Source: SVFI01 sp964519385 | GTDB taxonomy: Bacteria > Bacillota > Clostridia > Lachnospirales > Lachnospiraceae | Assembly: GCA_964519385.1 (NCBI GenBank) | Contig: CAZFLR010000004.1 | Coordinates: forward strand, 49,008 to 113,007 | DNA length: 64,000 bases | Direction of reading: 5' to 3' | Translations under genes and position numbers: made by a program | Shown: piece by piece, positions 42,106 to 50,988 of the stretch | Numbering within the stretch: position 1 is the first letter of the stretch | Layout of the letters: each line of letters opens with the position of its first letter | Notes under the pieces: model-generated | Told to the model about the DNA's origin: nothing | Seen by the model: only the letters and a program-made list of their open reading frames with translations | The model's database searches: none

Positions 42106-43179
42106 CTAATTCTCATTCATCTTTAAAAGCTTTGCCGCCTGATCCGCTGCTATGCAGGCATCGATGATCTCCTGAATGTCTCCGTTCATCACCTTATCCA
42201 GCTTGTACAGTGTCAGGTTGATTCTGTGATCTGTCACACGACCCTGCGGGAAGTTGTAGGTTCTGATTTTTTCGGAGCGGTCTCCGGTTCCTACCTGACT
42301 GCGGCGAAGCTCCGCCTCTGCATCATGTGCCTTCTGCTGTTCCAAATCGTAAAGCTTGGTGCGGAGAAGCGCATATGCCTTTGCCCTGTTCTGAATCTGT
42401 GATTTTTCTGTCTGGCTGTAAATGACAATTCCGGTCGGCATATGTGTCAGACGAACCGCCGAGTCGGTTGTATTGACACACTGTCCGCCTGCTCCCGAAG
42501 AACGGCAAACATCAATACGAATATCTTTTTCATCTATCACAACATCCACTTCTTCCGCCTCCGGCATTACCGCAACAGTAATCGTAGATGTGTGGATGCG
42601 TCCGCCGGATTCTGTTTCCGGAACACGCTGTACACGATGTACACCGGATTCATATTTCAGCACAGAATAAGCACCTTGTCCTGTCACCATAAAGGTAACG
42701 GATTTCATACCGCCGATTCCGATTTCTTCCATTTCGATGGTTTCTACCTTCCATCGTCTGCCCTCTGCATAGTGCACATACATACGATAGATTTCGGCAG
42801 CGAAGAGAGCCGCCTCATCTCCGCCCGCTCCTGCACGGATTTCCACAATAACGTTCTTGTCATCATTCGGGTCCTTTGGCAGAAGCAGTATTTTAAGTTC
42901 GTTTTCCAACTCTTCCACACGCTTTTTGGCATCGCCAAGCTCTTCCTTGAGCATCTCGCGCATGTCCTCATCACTTTCTTCCTCCAGCATAGAAAGACTG
43001 TCCTCGATGGTTTCCTTACAGCCCTTATACTCTTTATACGCCTCAACAATCGGTGTCAGGTCACTCTGTTCCTTCATAAGGGCACGGAAACGCTTCTGGT
43101 CATCCGCAATCCCCGGTGAGCTGAGTTCTAACATGATATCCTCAAAGCGGTGTATTAAATCTTCCAGTTTATCAAACAT
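42106..43179 (-). CDS. prfA: Peptide chain release factor 1
   Basis: Recognises UAA and UAG at the ribosome and triggers peptide release. 357 residues. The catalytic GGQ motif is in SSGAGGQCVNTTDSAV at about 225-240, and its glutamine is the target of PrmC, encoded directly upstream. The N-terminal coiled coil and the VHRVQRVPETESGGRIHTS stretch are typical. Its ATG is one base after the prmC stop, so they share a transcript. Confidence 0.97.
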   Translation of the reverse strand: MFDKLEDLIHRFEDIMLELSSPGIADDQKRFRALMKEQSDLTPIVEAYKEYKGCKETIEDSLSMLEEESDEDMREMLKEELGDAKKRVEELENELKILLLPKDPNDDKNVIVEIRAGAGGDEAALFAAEIYRMYVHYAEGRRWKVETIEMEEIGIGGMKSVTFMVTGQGAYSVLKYESGVHRVQRVPETESGGRIHTSTITVAVMPEAEEVDVVIDEKDIRIDVCRSSGAGGQCVNTTDSAVRLTHMPTGIVIYSQTEKSQIQNRAKAYALLRTKLYDLEQQKAHDAEAELRRSQVGTGDRSEKIRTYNFPQGRVTDHRINLTLYKLDKVMNGDIQEIIDACIAADQAAKLLKMNEN

Positions 43180-43180
43180 C

Positions 43181-44026
43181 TTATTTTCCTCCTAAGAAAG
43201 TACCGTAAACAACGCGGTCGAGTCCGGCATAATCTTTTTTAATTTCAATTTCTTTATATCCATGATTGCCCATAAGCGTTGCTACTGCCTGCGCCTGATC
43301 ATGTCCAATCTCAAAGAAAAGCCGTCCGCCTCTCTTTAAGTAATTTTCTGATTCTTTTATAATCTCACGATAAAAATGCAGTCCGTCCCCAGTTCCGTCA
43401 AGTGCCATGCGCGGATCGTGATCCCTCACCTCCGGCATCAGAGTCTCAATTACCTCTGTCCGGATATACGGCGGATTCGACACAATAAGGTCAAACTTCT
43501 CGCCGATTGCCCCATACAGGTCGCTGTGCACAAATTCTGCCCTTGCTGACAGACCAAGCTTTTCAGCATTCCTTTTCGCCACCTCCAGTGCCTTTTCCGA
43601 CAAGTCGGCTCCCACACCGGTCGTATCATTTGAATAATGCAGCAGACTTAACAGGATACAACCCGAACCGGTGCACATGTCAAGAATATGCACTCCGTCA
43701 TGCAAATCCCGCATCACTTCCTCGACCAGAATCTCCGTATCCTGTCTCGGAATCAGCACATGCTCATTCACGATAAACTCCAGTCCCATGAAATCCTGAC
43801 TGCCTGTCAGATGCTGGAGCGGAATGTGACTGCTTCGCTTTGCAATCAATTTCTCAAAGCATTCCTTCTCATTTCCGGTAATTTTCCTGTCCGGATGTGC
43901 AAACAAAGCCGTGCGGTCCGTTTTACAAACATATTCCAACAAAAGCCGTGCATCCAGCGCAGCCTCCGCAATATCTGCCTTCTCTAACGCGTATTTTCCC
44001 TGCGCATACAAATCCGCATATCTCAT
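43181..44026 (-). CDS. prmC: Peptide chain release factor N5-glutamine methyltransferase
   Basis: Methylates the GGQ glutamine of release factors. 281 residues with an N-terminal helical domain and a SAM-dependent methyltransferase domain: ILDMCTGSGCILLSLL (about 113-128) for SAM and SNPPYIRTEV (about 183-192), the NPPY motif that holds the glutamine. It overlaps the DUF1385 gene (ATGA) and precedes prfA by one base. Confidence 0.96.
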   Translation of the reverse strand: MRYADLYAQGKYALEKADIAEAALDARLLLEYVCKTDRTALFAHPDRKITGNEKECFEKLIAKRSSHIPLQHLTGSQDFMGLEFIVNEHVLIPRQDTEILVEEVMRDLHDGVHILDMCTGSGCILLSLLHYSNDTTGVGADLSEKALEVAKRNAEKLGLSARAEFVHSDLYGAIGEKFDLIVSNPPYIRTEVIETLMPEVRDHDPRMALDGTGDGLHFYREIIKESENYLKRGGRLFFEIGHDQAQAVATLMGNHGYKEIEIKKDYAGLDRVVYGTFLGGK

Positions 44027-45006
44027 ACTTTTTCCTGCTCCAAAGAAGTACCGTCAACATCATAGGAAAACTCCGTCTTAAAATATTCCTTCCAGTCGAA
44101 TACAGCCTCAACAGCAGCAATCGCAACCTCTATCATATCATCATCCGGCTCCTTCGTCGTCAACTTCTGAAGCCATAAGCCCGGTGCCGAAATAATGCGT
44201 ACAAAAATATTGTTCGTTTTTCCCGCCAGACGGATGATTTCATAAGAAATTCCTGCAATCACCGGAATCAGCAGAAGGCGCACAACCAGACGAAGCACCG
44301 GCTGTTCCACGCGGATAAAGAAGAATAAAATCACGCTGATAAACACGACAAACAAAAGAAAACTCGTCCCACAGCGTTTATGCAGACGTGAACTCTTCCT
44401 TACATTTTCAACATTTAAAATTCTACCCTTTTCCAGACAGTTGATACATTTGTGCTCCGCACCGTGGTACTGATAAACCCTGTGAATATCCTTCATCAGT
44501 GAAATCAGCACAACATAGGAAAGAAAAATAAGAATCCGGATAATTCCCTCAAACAGAGCCAGCAGTGTATCATTCGCCACCACTTTGGAGAGAAGCTCCG
44601 CAAGGAAATAAGGAAGAATCATAAATAGTGCAATTGCCATTATAATCGAAAATGCCACCGTAAGACCCGTAAGAACTTCTTCCGTCTTTTCGCCAAAGAG
44701 CTTGTTTGCCGCCTTGTCAAACTTCGTCTCCTCCTCCGGTCCGTCCTCCTCATAAAAAGATGCCGAATAGGTCAGACAATGCATTCCCATGGTGAGGGAA
44801 TCCACAAAATTGAAAACTCCTCGGATAAATGGTATCTGTTTCCACTTACTGTCTGCTTTGCTTTTATATTCTTCTTTTTTTACTTCAATCACACCATTCG
44901 GTTTACGGACTGCAATCGCATAAGCATCTTTATTTTTCATCATGATGCCTTCCAGCACTGCCTGCCCGCCAATTCCGCAATAGTGGTCACTTACCTTTTT
45001 CGCCAT
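44023..45006 (-). CDS. DUF1385 membrane protein
   Basis: 327 residues. The N-terminal hallmark GIGGQAVLEGIMMKN is at about 11-25. The middle holds four hydrophobic segments (about 115-205 and 215-260), and YQYHGAEHKCINCLEKG with HKRCGTSFLLFVV is the most conserved region, with His and Cys residues that could bind metal. Function unknown, though it is almost always found with rpmE, prmC and prfA in Firmicutes, as here. ATG 45006 begins the frame, and the gene is coupled to prmC. Confidence 0.9.
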   Translation of the reverse strand: MAKKVSDHYCGIGGQAVLEGIMMKNKDAYAIAVRKPNGVIEVKKEEYKSKADSKWKQIPFIRGVFNFVDSLTMGMHCLTYSASFYEEDGPEEETKFDKAANKLFGEKTEEVLTGLTVAFSIIMAIALFMILPYFLAELLSKVVANDTLLALFEGIIRILIFLSYVVLISLMKDIHRVYQYHGAEHKCINCLEKGRILNVENVRKSSRLHKRCGTSFLLFVVFISVILFFFIRVEQPVLRLVVRLLLIPVIAGISYEIIRLAGKTNNIFVRIISAPGLWLQKLTTKEPDDDMIEVAIAAVEAVFDWKEYFKTEFSYDVDGTSLEQEKV

Positions 45007-45063
45007 TTCTTATATCAACTCCCCGGTAATTGTCCTGTCTGTATTTCGGATTCAGAAAAAAAT

Positions 45064-45090
45064 AAGGTTGAGATAAGAAATCTCAACCTT
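45064..45090. terminator. Terminator after rpmE
   Basis: AAGGTTGAGAT / ATCTCAACCTT, 11-base perfect stem with a 5-base loop; followed by ATTTTTTT on the minus strand and TTTTC on the plus strand. Confidence 0.85.
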
Positions 45091-45100
45091 TTTCGTCAAA

Positions 45101-45307
45101 TTATTTACTAACAACGCCGTATTTCTTATTGAACTTATCAATACGTCCATCTGCTCTTGCTGATTTCTGCTGGCCTGTGTAGAATGAATGACACTTTGAA
45201 CAAATTTCCACGTGGATGGATTCCTTCGTAGATCCTGTTACAAATGTGTTTCCGCAGTTGCAAGTTACAGTTGCCTGATTATAATTTGGATGGATTCCTT
45301 CTTTCAT
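45101..45307 (-). CDS. rpmE: Ribosomal protein L31
   Basis: Large-subunit ribosomal protein of 68 residues, starting MKEGIHPNYNQATVTCNCGN. It is the zinc-binding (C+) form: CNCG near the N-terminus and CSKCHSFYTG at about 35-44. An upstream in-frame GTG (45316) falls inside the AGAGAGGTG ribosome site, so ATG 45307 is the start. Own promoter at 45371-45399 and terminator at 45064-45090 make it a monocistronic unit. Confidence 0.96.
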   Translation of the reverse strand: MKEGIHPNYNQATVTCNCGNTFVTGSTKESIHVEICSKCHSFYTGQQKSARADGRIDKFNKKYGVVSK

Positions 45308-45370
45308 TTTTTTCACCTCTCTATAATAAATAGTTATTTACGTTTTACGTCTTTACATAAACAGCTTTTA

Positions 45371-45399
45371 CATTGTATCACAGCGTTTTGGCTCTGGCA
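45371..45399 (-). promoter_or_regulatory. Promoter of rpmE
   Basis: TTGCCA (45394-45399), 17 bases, TACAAT (45371-45376) on the minus strand; leader of about 57 bases. Confidence 0.65.
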
Positions 45400-45441
45400 A
45401 GACTTTTTTACAGAAATTTTTTGGACATTTTTAATTTTATC

Positions 45442-46746
45442 CTATATAAACTTAATCTTCTGCACCATTCTGACAAATTCCTCATTTGTTTTGGTGCGGA
45501 CAAACATATCCAGAATCTTCTCCACTGCCTCATCCGGCTTCATGCTGTTCAGAGCCCGGCGCATAATATTGACTGCCTGAAGCTCGTCCTCTGTCAAAAG
45601 AAGATCCTCGCGACGCGTACCGGATTTCGGGATATCAATCGCCGGGAATACTCTCTTTTCGGAAAGCTTACGGTCAAGAACCATTTCCATGTTACCGGTT
45701 CCCTTAAATTCCTCGTATACCACATCATCCATCTTCGAGCCCGTATCCACAAGTGCTGTTGCAAGAATCGTAAGACTTCCGCCCTCTCTCATATTTCTTG
45801 CTGCTCCGAAAAATCTTTTCGGCATGTGAAGCGCGGCCGGGTCAAGACCACCGGAAAGTGTACGTCCACTCGGCGGAACCGTAAGATTATAGGCACGTGT
45901 CAGACGAGTAATGCTGTCGAGAAGAATCGTTACATCCTTCTTGAGCTCAACAAGGCGTTTCGCCCTCTCGATTACCATCTCAGACACCCTCTTATGATGC
46001 TCCGGCAATTCATCAAAGGTCGAATAGATAACTTCAACATTCGGTCCCTCGATTGCCTCACGGATATCCGTTACCTCCTCAGGGCGTTCATCAATCAAAA
46101 GAATAATCAGATGCATATCCGGATTGTTTATCTTAATCGAACGTGCCACTTCCTTTAACAGCGTCGTCTTACCTGCCTTAGGCGGCGAAACAATCATTCC
46201 ACGCTGTCCTTTACCGACCGGACTGAGCAAGTCCATAATACGCATCGCAACCGAAGATTTCCCTGTTTCAAGACGAAGTCTTTCATCCGGGAAAATCGGA
46301 GTCATGTCTTCAAAATGCGTTCTCTTAAACAGCTCCGAAGGATGCAGCCCGTTAATTCTCTTTAAATATAAGAGTGCGCTGAACTTCTCACCCTGTGTCT
46401 TTACCCTTGTATTTCCGATAATGATATCTCCTGTCTTAAGGCCGAATTTACGAATCTGGCTCGGTGCCACATATACATCATTATCTCCCGGCAGATAATT
46501 ATCACTGCGGATAAATCCATATCCGTCCGGCATCACTTCCAGAATGCCCTCCACTTCAATTCCGCTGTCCAGGTCGGAACTGAGCTTCTCCGGGTCAATC
46601 TTGCTTTTCTCATCTTCTGCGAGCATGGCATCTACAACCTCTGCCTTCTTCATCGCAGTCACACCCTTAATTCCTCTTGTCTTTGCAATTTCTTTTAAAT
46701 CTGCAAGAGCAAGTGATTCATATTTTTCTCTCATACTTGTATCCAT
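45442..46746 (-). CDS. rho: Transcription termination factor Rho
   Basis: Hexameric RNA helicase that terminates transcription. About 434 residues. The N-terminal helical part reads LALADLKEIAKTRGI, and the cold-shock RNA-binding domain includes DGYGFIRSDNYLPG (about 74-87). Walker A is MIVSPPKAGKTTLLKEV, Walker B LIILLIDERPEEVTD, and the Q-loop/R-loop region reads DSITRLTRAYN and SGGLDPAALHMPKRFFGAAR (about 20 residues). ATG 46746 follows AGGAGAT; the longer frame begins within that ribosome site. Confidence 0.97.
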   Translation of the reverse strand: MDTSMREKYESLALADLKEIAKTRGIKGVTAMKKAEVVDAMLAEDEKSKIDPEKLSSDLDSGIEVEGILEVMPDGYGFIRSDNYLPGDNDVYVAPSQIRKFGLKTGDIIIGNTRVKTQGEKFSALLYLKRINGLHPSELFKRTHFEDMTPIFPDERLRLETGKSSVAMRIMDLLSPVGKGQRGMIVSPPKAGKTTLLKEVARSIKINNPDMHLIILLIDERPEEVTDIREAIEGPNVEVIYSTFDELPEHHKRVSEMVIERAKRLVELKKDVTILLDSITRLTRAYNLTVPPSGRTLSGGLDPAALHMPKRFFGAARNMREGGSLTILATALVDTGSKMDDVVYEEFKGTGNMEMVLDRKLSEKRVFPAIDIPKSGTRREDLLLTEDELQAVNIMRRALNSMKPDEAVEKILDMFVRTKTNEEFVRMVQKIKFI

Positions 46747-46857
46747 ATAATATCTCCTATTCAAATACTTTCACAAAACTTCTTATTAAATTAAATTGCT
46801 CACTGGGATTTTTCTCGAATTGTTATTGAAATTCATGAGTTGCTTCACTATTTTTTT

Positions 46858-46886
46858 AGTATAATCATTTCTTTTGAAATAGTAAA
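46858..46886 (-). promoter_or_regulatory. Promoter of rho
   Basis: TTTACT (46881-46886), 17 bases, TATACT (46858-46863) on the minus strand, giving a leader of about 105 bases, a plausible site of autoregulation. Confidence 0.55.
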
Positions 46887-46986
46887 GTCTTTTTTCTTTT
46901 TTTGCATCGCACACGTTGCGCGTGAGGCATTTTTGAATTATATTATAATATGATATTTTAATTTCCAGGAAAGAAGGAACAGATAA

Positions 46987-48138
46987 ATGACTACAAACGA
47001 AAAAGCATTACAGTTACACGAAGAATGGCAGGGGAAATTAAATACCGTCTCCAAGGTAAAGGTAAATTCCCCGGAAGCGTTATCCCTCGCGTACACTCCG
47101 GGCGTGGCTGAGCCATGCAGGGTGATTGCGCAGGACAAGGAAGCTGCTTACAAATATACAATGAAAAGCAATACGGTCGCTGTTATTTCAGACGGAAGTG
47201 CCGTACTCGGTCTCGGAAACATCGGTCCTCATGCGGCGATGCCTGTCATGGAGGGTAAATGTGTGTTATTCAAGGAATTCGGCAACGTAAATGCCGTTCC
47301 TATCTGTCTTGACACCCAGGACACAGAGGAATTAATCAAAACCATCACCTATCTGGCTCCGAATTACGGCGGAATCAATCTTGAGGATATCAGTGCTCCT
47401 CGATGCTTTGAAATCGAAGAAAGACTGAAGGCCACACTTGATATCCCTGTTTTTCATGATGACCAGCACGGTACTGCCATCGTTGTGCTTGCCGGAATCA
47501 TCAACGCCCTTAAGGTAGTCGGCAAATCCAAAGAAAGCTGCCGGGTTGTCATTAACGGTGCCGGCAGTGCCGGCGTTGCCATAACCAGACTTTTACTTAC
47601 CTATGGTTTTAAAAATATCATCATGTGCGACCGCGTCGGTATTCTTTCCAAAGAAACTCCGGACCTTAACTGGATGCAGCAGAAGATGACCGAAATCACG
47701 AATCCTGAAGGAGAAACCGGAACACTCGCCGATGCACTCAGGGGTGCTGATATTTTTGTCGGTGTTTCAGCCCCGAATGTCGTAACCCCGGAAATGGTGG
47801 CTTCCATGAATTCCGACTCCATTCTGTTTGCCATGGCTAATCCGGTTCCTGAGATTATGCCGGACGTTGCCAAGACCGCAGGTGCAAGAGTTGTCGGTAC
47901 CGGCCGCTCTGATTTCCCGAATCAGGTCAACAACGTGGTTGCCTTCCCGGGTATTTTCAAGGGTGCTCTCGAAGGCCGCGCTCTCCAGATAACGGAAGAA
48001 ATGAAGCTTGCTGCTGCAGATGCTCTCGCCTCACTTGTTGAACCTTCCGAGCTGAATGAAGACAACATTTTACCGAAGGCCTTCGACCCTCGCGTTGCCG
48101 AGGCAGTTGCAAATGCCGTGAAATCAAATATCAAATAA
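46987..48138 (+). CDS. NAD(P)-dependent malic enzyme
   Basis: Oxidative decarboxylation of malate to pyruvate. 383 residues, the short bacterial form without a phosphotransacetylase domain. LAYTPGVAEPCRVIAQ (about 36-51) contains the catalytic Tyr region, and the metal and malate site reads VFHDDQHGTAIVVLAG. The Rossmann loop is INGAGSAGVAITRLLLTY, and ANPVPEIMPD is near 290. AAGGA precedes the ATG. Followed within 16 bases by a radical SAM gene, though functional linkage is not evident. Confidence 0.93.
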   Translation: MTTNEKALQLHEEWQGKLNTVSKVKVNSPEALSLAYTPGVAEPCRVIAQDKEAAYKYTMKSNTVAVISDGSAVLGLGNIGPHAAMPVMEGKCVLFKEFGNVNAVPICLDTQDTEELIKTITYLAPNYGGINLEDISAPRCFEIEERLKATLDIPVFHDDQHGTAIVVLAGIINALKVVGKSKESCRVVINGAGSAGVAITRLLLTYGFKNIIMCDRVGILSKETPDLNWMQQKMTEITNPEGETGTLADALRGADIFVGVSAPNVVTPEMVASMNSDSILFAMANPVPEIMPDVAKTAGARVVGTGRSDFPNQVNNVVAFPGIFKGALEGRALQITEEMKLAAADALASLVEPSELNEDNILPKAFDPRVAEAVANAVKSNIK

Positions 48139-48153
48139 TGAAATAATCGGATT

Positions 48154-49131
48154 ATGGATGAACGTAAACCCTACAACAGCCTGAGTGCTTATTTAAAAAA
48201 AGAATACGGAGAAAAAATCTTTAAAATCGCCCTCGATGGCGGTTTTACCTGTCCGAACAGAGACGGCACCAAAGGTGACAGAGGCTGCATCTTCTGTTCT
48301 GCCGGCGGAAGCGGGGAATTTGCGACACAGGTCACGGAAAACTCTGTTCCCACCCAGATTGAAAAGGCATTGTCACTTTTCGGAGCCAAAAACATCGGAC
48401 GCAGATACATTGCCTATTTTCAGGCTTACACCGGTACCTATGACAAGCCGGAAAAGCTCCTTGCTCTGTACAGGGCAGCTCTGTCCCACCCGTTAATTTG
48501 CGGTATTTCCATCGCAACAAGACCGGATTGTCTCGGTCCCGAAGTTCTGGAGGTTCTTCAGAAGTGCCGGAAAGAATTCCCTCAGAAATTCATCTGGGTG
48601 GAGCTTGGTCTGCAAACCATTCATGCGCGAACAGCAGCCTACATCCGACGCGGTTATCCGCTCTCCTGCTTTGAGGATGCCCTGCGCGATTTGCATGCAC
48701 TTCATATCCCGGTCATTGTCCATGTCATTCTTGGTCTTCCCGGTGAAAGCGATGCAGATATGCTTGCAACCATTGATTACCTGAACCGAAACCGGATTTT
48801 CGGCATTAAGCTGCAGCTTCTGCACGTTTTAAAGGGCACCGACCTTGCCACGGATTATGCAAACGGTGTCTTTGAATGCCTGACCATGGAGCATTACATT
48901 GACCTTCTCATAAAGTGCATAGACCGCCTTGACCCCGACATCGTCCTCCACCGCGTCACCGGAGACGGTCCGGCCGATTTGCTGATTGCACCCGAATGGA
49001 GCCTGTACAAATGGAATACCTTAAATACACTTCACCGGCTTATGCTGGAAGGCGGACACTACCAGGGCAGAGACTACGTTTCTCCGAAAGAAAGGAAATC
49101 AAATGACACAGGATCCACATACTCTATATAA
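48154..49131 (+). CDS. TIGR01212 family radical SAM protein (YhcC-like)
   Basis: 325 residues. The iron-sulfur cysteines are in FTCPNRDGTKGDRGCIFC, i.e. Cys-x(n)-CxxC, near residues 30-47, with GGSGEFATQ after them. The middle reads FQAYTGTYDKPEKLLALY and ISIATRPDCL, and GLQTIHARTAAYIRRGYPLS is family-typical. The reaction is uncharacterised; the family resembles Elp3-like radical SAM enzymes and is widespread. The start context is weak, but homology begins at YNSLSAYLKKEYGEKIFKIA. Confidence 0.9.
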   Translation: MDERKPYNSLSAYLKKEYGEKIFKIALDGGFTCPNRDGTKGDRGCIFCSAGGSGEFATQVTENSVPTQIEKALSLFGAKNIGRRYIAYFQAYTGTYDKPEKLLALYRAALSHPLICGISIATRPDCLGPEVLEVLQKCRKEFPQKFIWVELGLQTIHARTAAYIRRGYPLSCFEDALRDLHALHIPVIVHVILGLPGESDADMLATIDYLNRNRIFGIKLQLLHVLKGTDLATDYANGVFECLTMEHYIDLLIKCIDRLDPDIVLHRVTGDGPADLLIAPEWSLYKWNTLNTLHRLMLEGGHYQGRDYVSPKERKSNDTGSTYSI

Positions 49132-49618
49132 ACTGATTGTACTATATATGTTAAACCGCGTGACTTTTCCTCTGACACGTACACAGATTACTGATTTTAT
49201 ACTGGATCGTGAATACACCAATTATATGACCCTGCAGACGGTGTTTGCCCAGCTTGGCAGCAGCAATATGATTTTAGAAAAAAACATACGCAACCGTACG
49301 CAGGTTTTCATAACCGAAGAGGGCGAGGACACTCTCCATTTTTTTGAGAACCGTATTTCCCCGGAAATAAAAAAAGACATCGAATCTTATCTGAATGAAA
49401 AATCCATGTCTTTAAAAAATGAAACCTCTATTATCGGTGAATACTTTAAGAGCACCGAAAACGAGTATAAAGCCCATCTTGTTGCCCGTGAGAAAAACCA
49501 GACATTAGTCGACATAACTCTGTCAATCCCAACGGAAGAGATTGCATCCTCCATCTGTGCAAAATGGGAACGCAAAAATCAGGACATATATCAGTATCTC
49601 GTAGAGCAGCTTTTTTAA
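49103..49618 (+). CDS. DUF4364 family protein
   Basis: 171-residue winged-helix-like protein common in clostridia, probably a transcription regulator. The first 80 residues read YKLIVLYMLNRVTFPLTRTQ, then NYMTLQTVFAQLGSSNMI, and a hairpin TQVFITEEGEDTLHFF. The C-terminal part is mixed alpha/beta. The start lies 29 bases inside the radical SAM gene, with AAAGGAA 6-9 bases before. The stop codon sits inside the terminator loop. Confidence 0.85.
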   Translation: MTQDPHTLYKLIVLYMLNRVTFPLTRTQITDFILDREYTNYMTLQTVFAQLGSSNMILEKNIRNRTQVFITEEGEDTLHFFENRISPEIKKDIESYLNEKSMSLKNETSIIGEYFKSTENEYKAHLVAREKNQTLVDITLSIPTEEIASSICAKWERKNQDIYQYLVEQLF

Positions 49619-49634
49619 GCCGCTCTACTTTTTT
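49601..49634 (+). terminator. Terminator overlapping the DUF4364 stop codon
   Basis: GTAGAGC (49601-49607) pairs with GCTCTAC (49622-49628), followed by TTTTTT. The TAA of DUF4364 is in the loop. Confidence 0.85.
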
Positions 49635-49638
49635 ATAT

Positions 49639-50988
49639 CTATTTGAACGCTGTCTCTGTATTCGTCTGCAAAAGTTCTTTTTTGACTTCTCCGTCAACCT
49701 TCTTAAGCGACACTCCCAAAATTTCTGAAAGTGTAGGAGCCTCATCCCACAGATGCATCTCCTCAGCCACTGCTCCCTTCCGCACGCCGAATCCGCTCAT
49801 CATGAAGAAGGTCTCATATTCCGGAAGCTGCGGAAGATAACCATGTGTTGCATACATTGCATGCGCTGTCATGTTCTCTACCTTTTCATACGGCTTTTCA
49901 TATTCGTTCTGGAAGTAGCAGCCCGGCTCAGCTTCCAGCATACAGACACATTTCCCGTCCGCACCAAGCTCCGCTGCCGTCTTTGCGGAAAAAATCTTTG
50001 CAAGCATCTCTTCCGGTATCTCCTTTAAAGCCGAACGGAGACGCTTCATCATCCTTTCCTTCTCCTCTTTCCTTCCTCTCCGAAGTATTCTCTCCATCTT
50101 TTTTGATGCATAAATATAACAACTGCCGTCACAGTGCTGTGCATAAAAATCGTAATCTCTGACTTCTCCGTCCTCAGAAACGCGCAAAAGTCCGGCTTTT
50201 TTCAGATAATAATTCGGATAAACCGCCGTATGAGTTGCAATCTGACAATGGTCTCCCAGCACAACGACTGTCGTTTTGCTCATGTCTCCTGTCTCCTCAA
50301 GAGCCGCAAGAAAGCGTCCCAGTCTCTCGTCATGCCTCTTCATTGCCTCCTCTATCTCAGGACCGTCCAGTCCGCATTCATGCCTGTGCGTATCCACATC
50401 TGTCAAATGAATCAGGAAAAGCTCCGGATTGTACTTTCTTATTGTATATTCCGCCGCCTCCGTCACAAAGTTATCCAGATTCGGCTGTTTCAGACCGTCC
50501 AAAAGATGTCCGAACCTTCCAAGGAGCTCTATCTGATACGGCACTGGACCATTTACCGCCGAAATCATGACCTGATTCTGCCATTTTCTATTTGGAAAAA
50601 TCTCAGGCACACAATATTTAATCTTACTTCGCGCTGTCACCGGCCAAAGAAGTGATGCTGTTTTCCATCCCTTCCTCCTTGCAAGGTCATAAATGGTATC
50701 CGCCTTAATGTACCTTCTCTGCCACAGCCAGTCCTCTTTCCCGGCTCTGCCCGGCTGAATGCGGATGTTGTTCACAACACCGTGACCGGAGGGTTTTAAT
50801 CCCGTGGCAATGGAACTGTGCGCCGGATAAGTAATCGAAGGATACACACTTTTTACATGATCACAATAAGCAGAAGCCGCCCTCAGCTTTGCAAAATTCG
50901 GAAGCGTTTTCATCAAGACAAGATCTCTGTTTCCGACCGCATCCAAGGAAATAATTATCATTCTCTGTCTGTCTCTTCTTTTAGCCAT
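49639..50988 (-). CDS. Alkaline-phosphatase-fold phosphodiesterase / nucleotide pyrophosphatase
   Basis: 449 residues of the type I phosphodiesterase/pyrophosphatase family. Metal ligands: Asp in IIISLDAVGNRDLVLM, the nucleophile Thr in VYPSITYPAHSSIATG, Asp/His in HLTDVDTHRHECG, Asp-His in VVLGDHCQIATH, and a late His (ATHGYLP). No signal peptide, so it should act in the cytoplasm. GGAG precedes ATG 50988 by 8 bases, overlapping rarA by 31 bases; ATG 50961 with an ATGA overlap is an alternative. Substrate unknown. Confidence 0.86.
   Translation of the reverse strand: MAKRRDRQRMIIISLDAVGNRDLVLMKTLPNFAKLRAASAYCDHVKSVYPSITYPAHSSIATGLKPSGHGVVNNIRIQPGRAGKEDWLWQRRYIKADTIYDLARRKGWKTASLLWPVTARSKIKYCVPEIFPNRKWQNQVMISAVNGPVPYQIELLGRFGHLLDGLKQPNLDNFVTEAAEYTIRKYNPELFLIHLTDVDTHRHECGLDGPEIEEAMKRHDERLGRFLAALEETGDMSKTTVVVLGDHCQIATHTAVYPNYYLKKAGLLRVSEDGEVRDYDFYAQHCDGSCYIYASKKMERILRRGRKEEKERMMKRLRSALKEIPEEMLAKIFSAKTAAELGADGKCVCMLEAEPGCYFQNEYEKPYEKVENMTAHAMYATHGYLPQLPEYETFFMMSGFGVRKGAVAEEMHLWDEAPTLSEILGVSLKKVDGEVKKELLQTNTETAFK

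Noticed and set aside
43766..44178. Plus-strand frames opposite prmC and DUF1385
   Set aside because: Antisense shadows of well-supported genes that overlap by ATGA.
45373..46158. 261-codon plus-strand frame
   Set aside because: Antisense to rho and devoid of protein-like features.
46911..46949. Promoter of the malic enzyme gene
   Set aside because: TATAAT is present at 46944-46949 but no -35 box lies at acceptable spacing; too weak to list.
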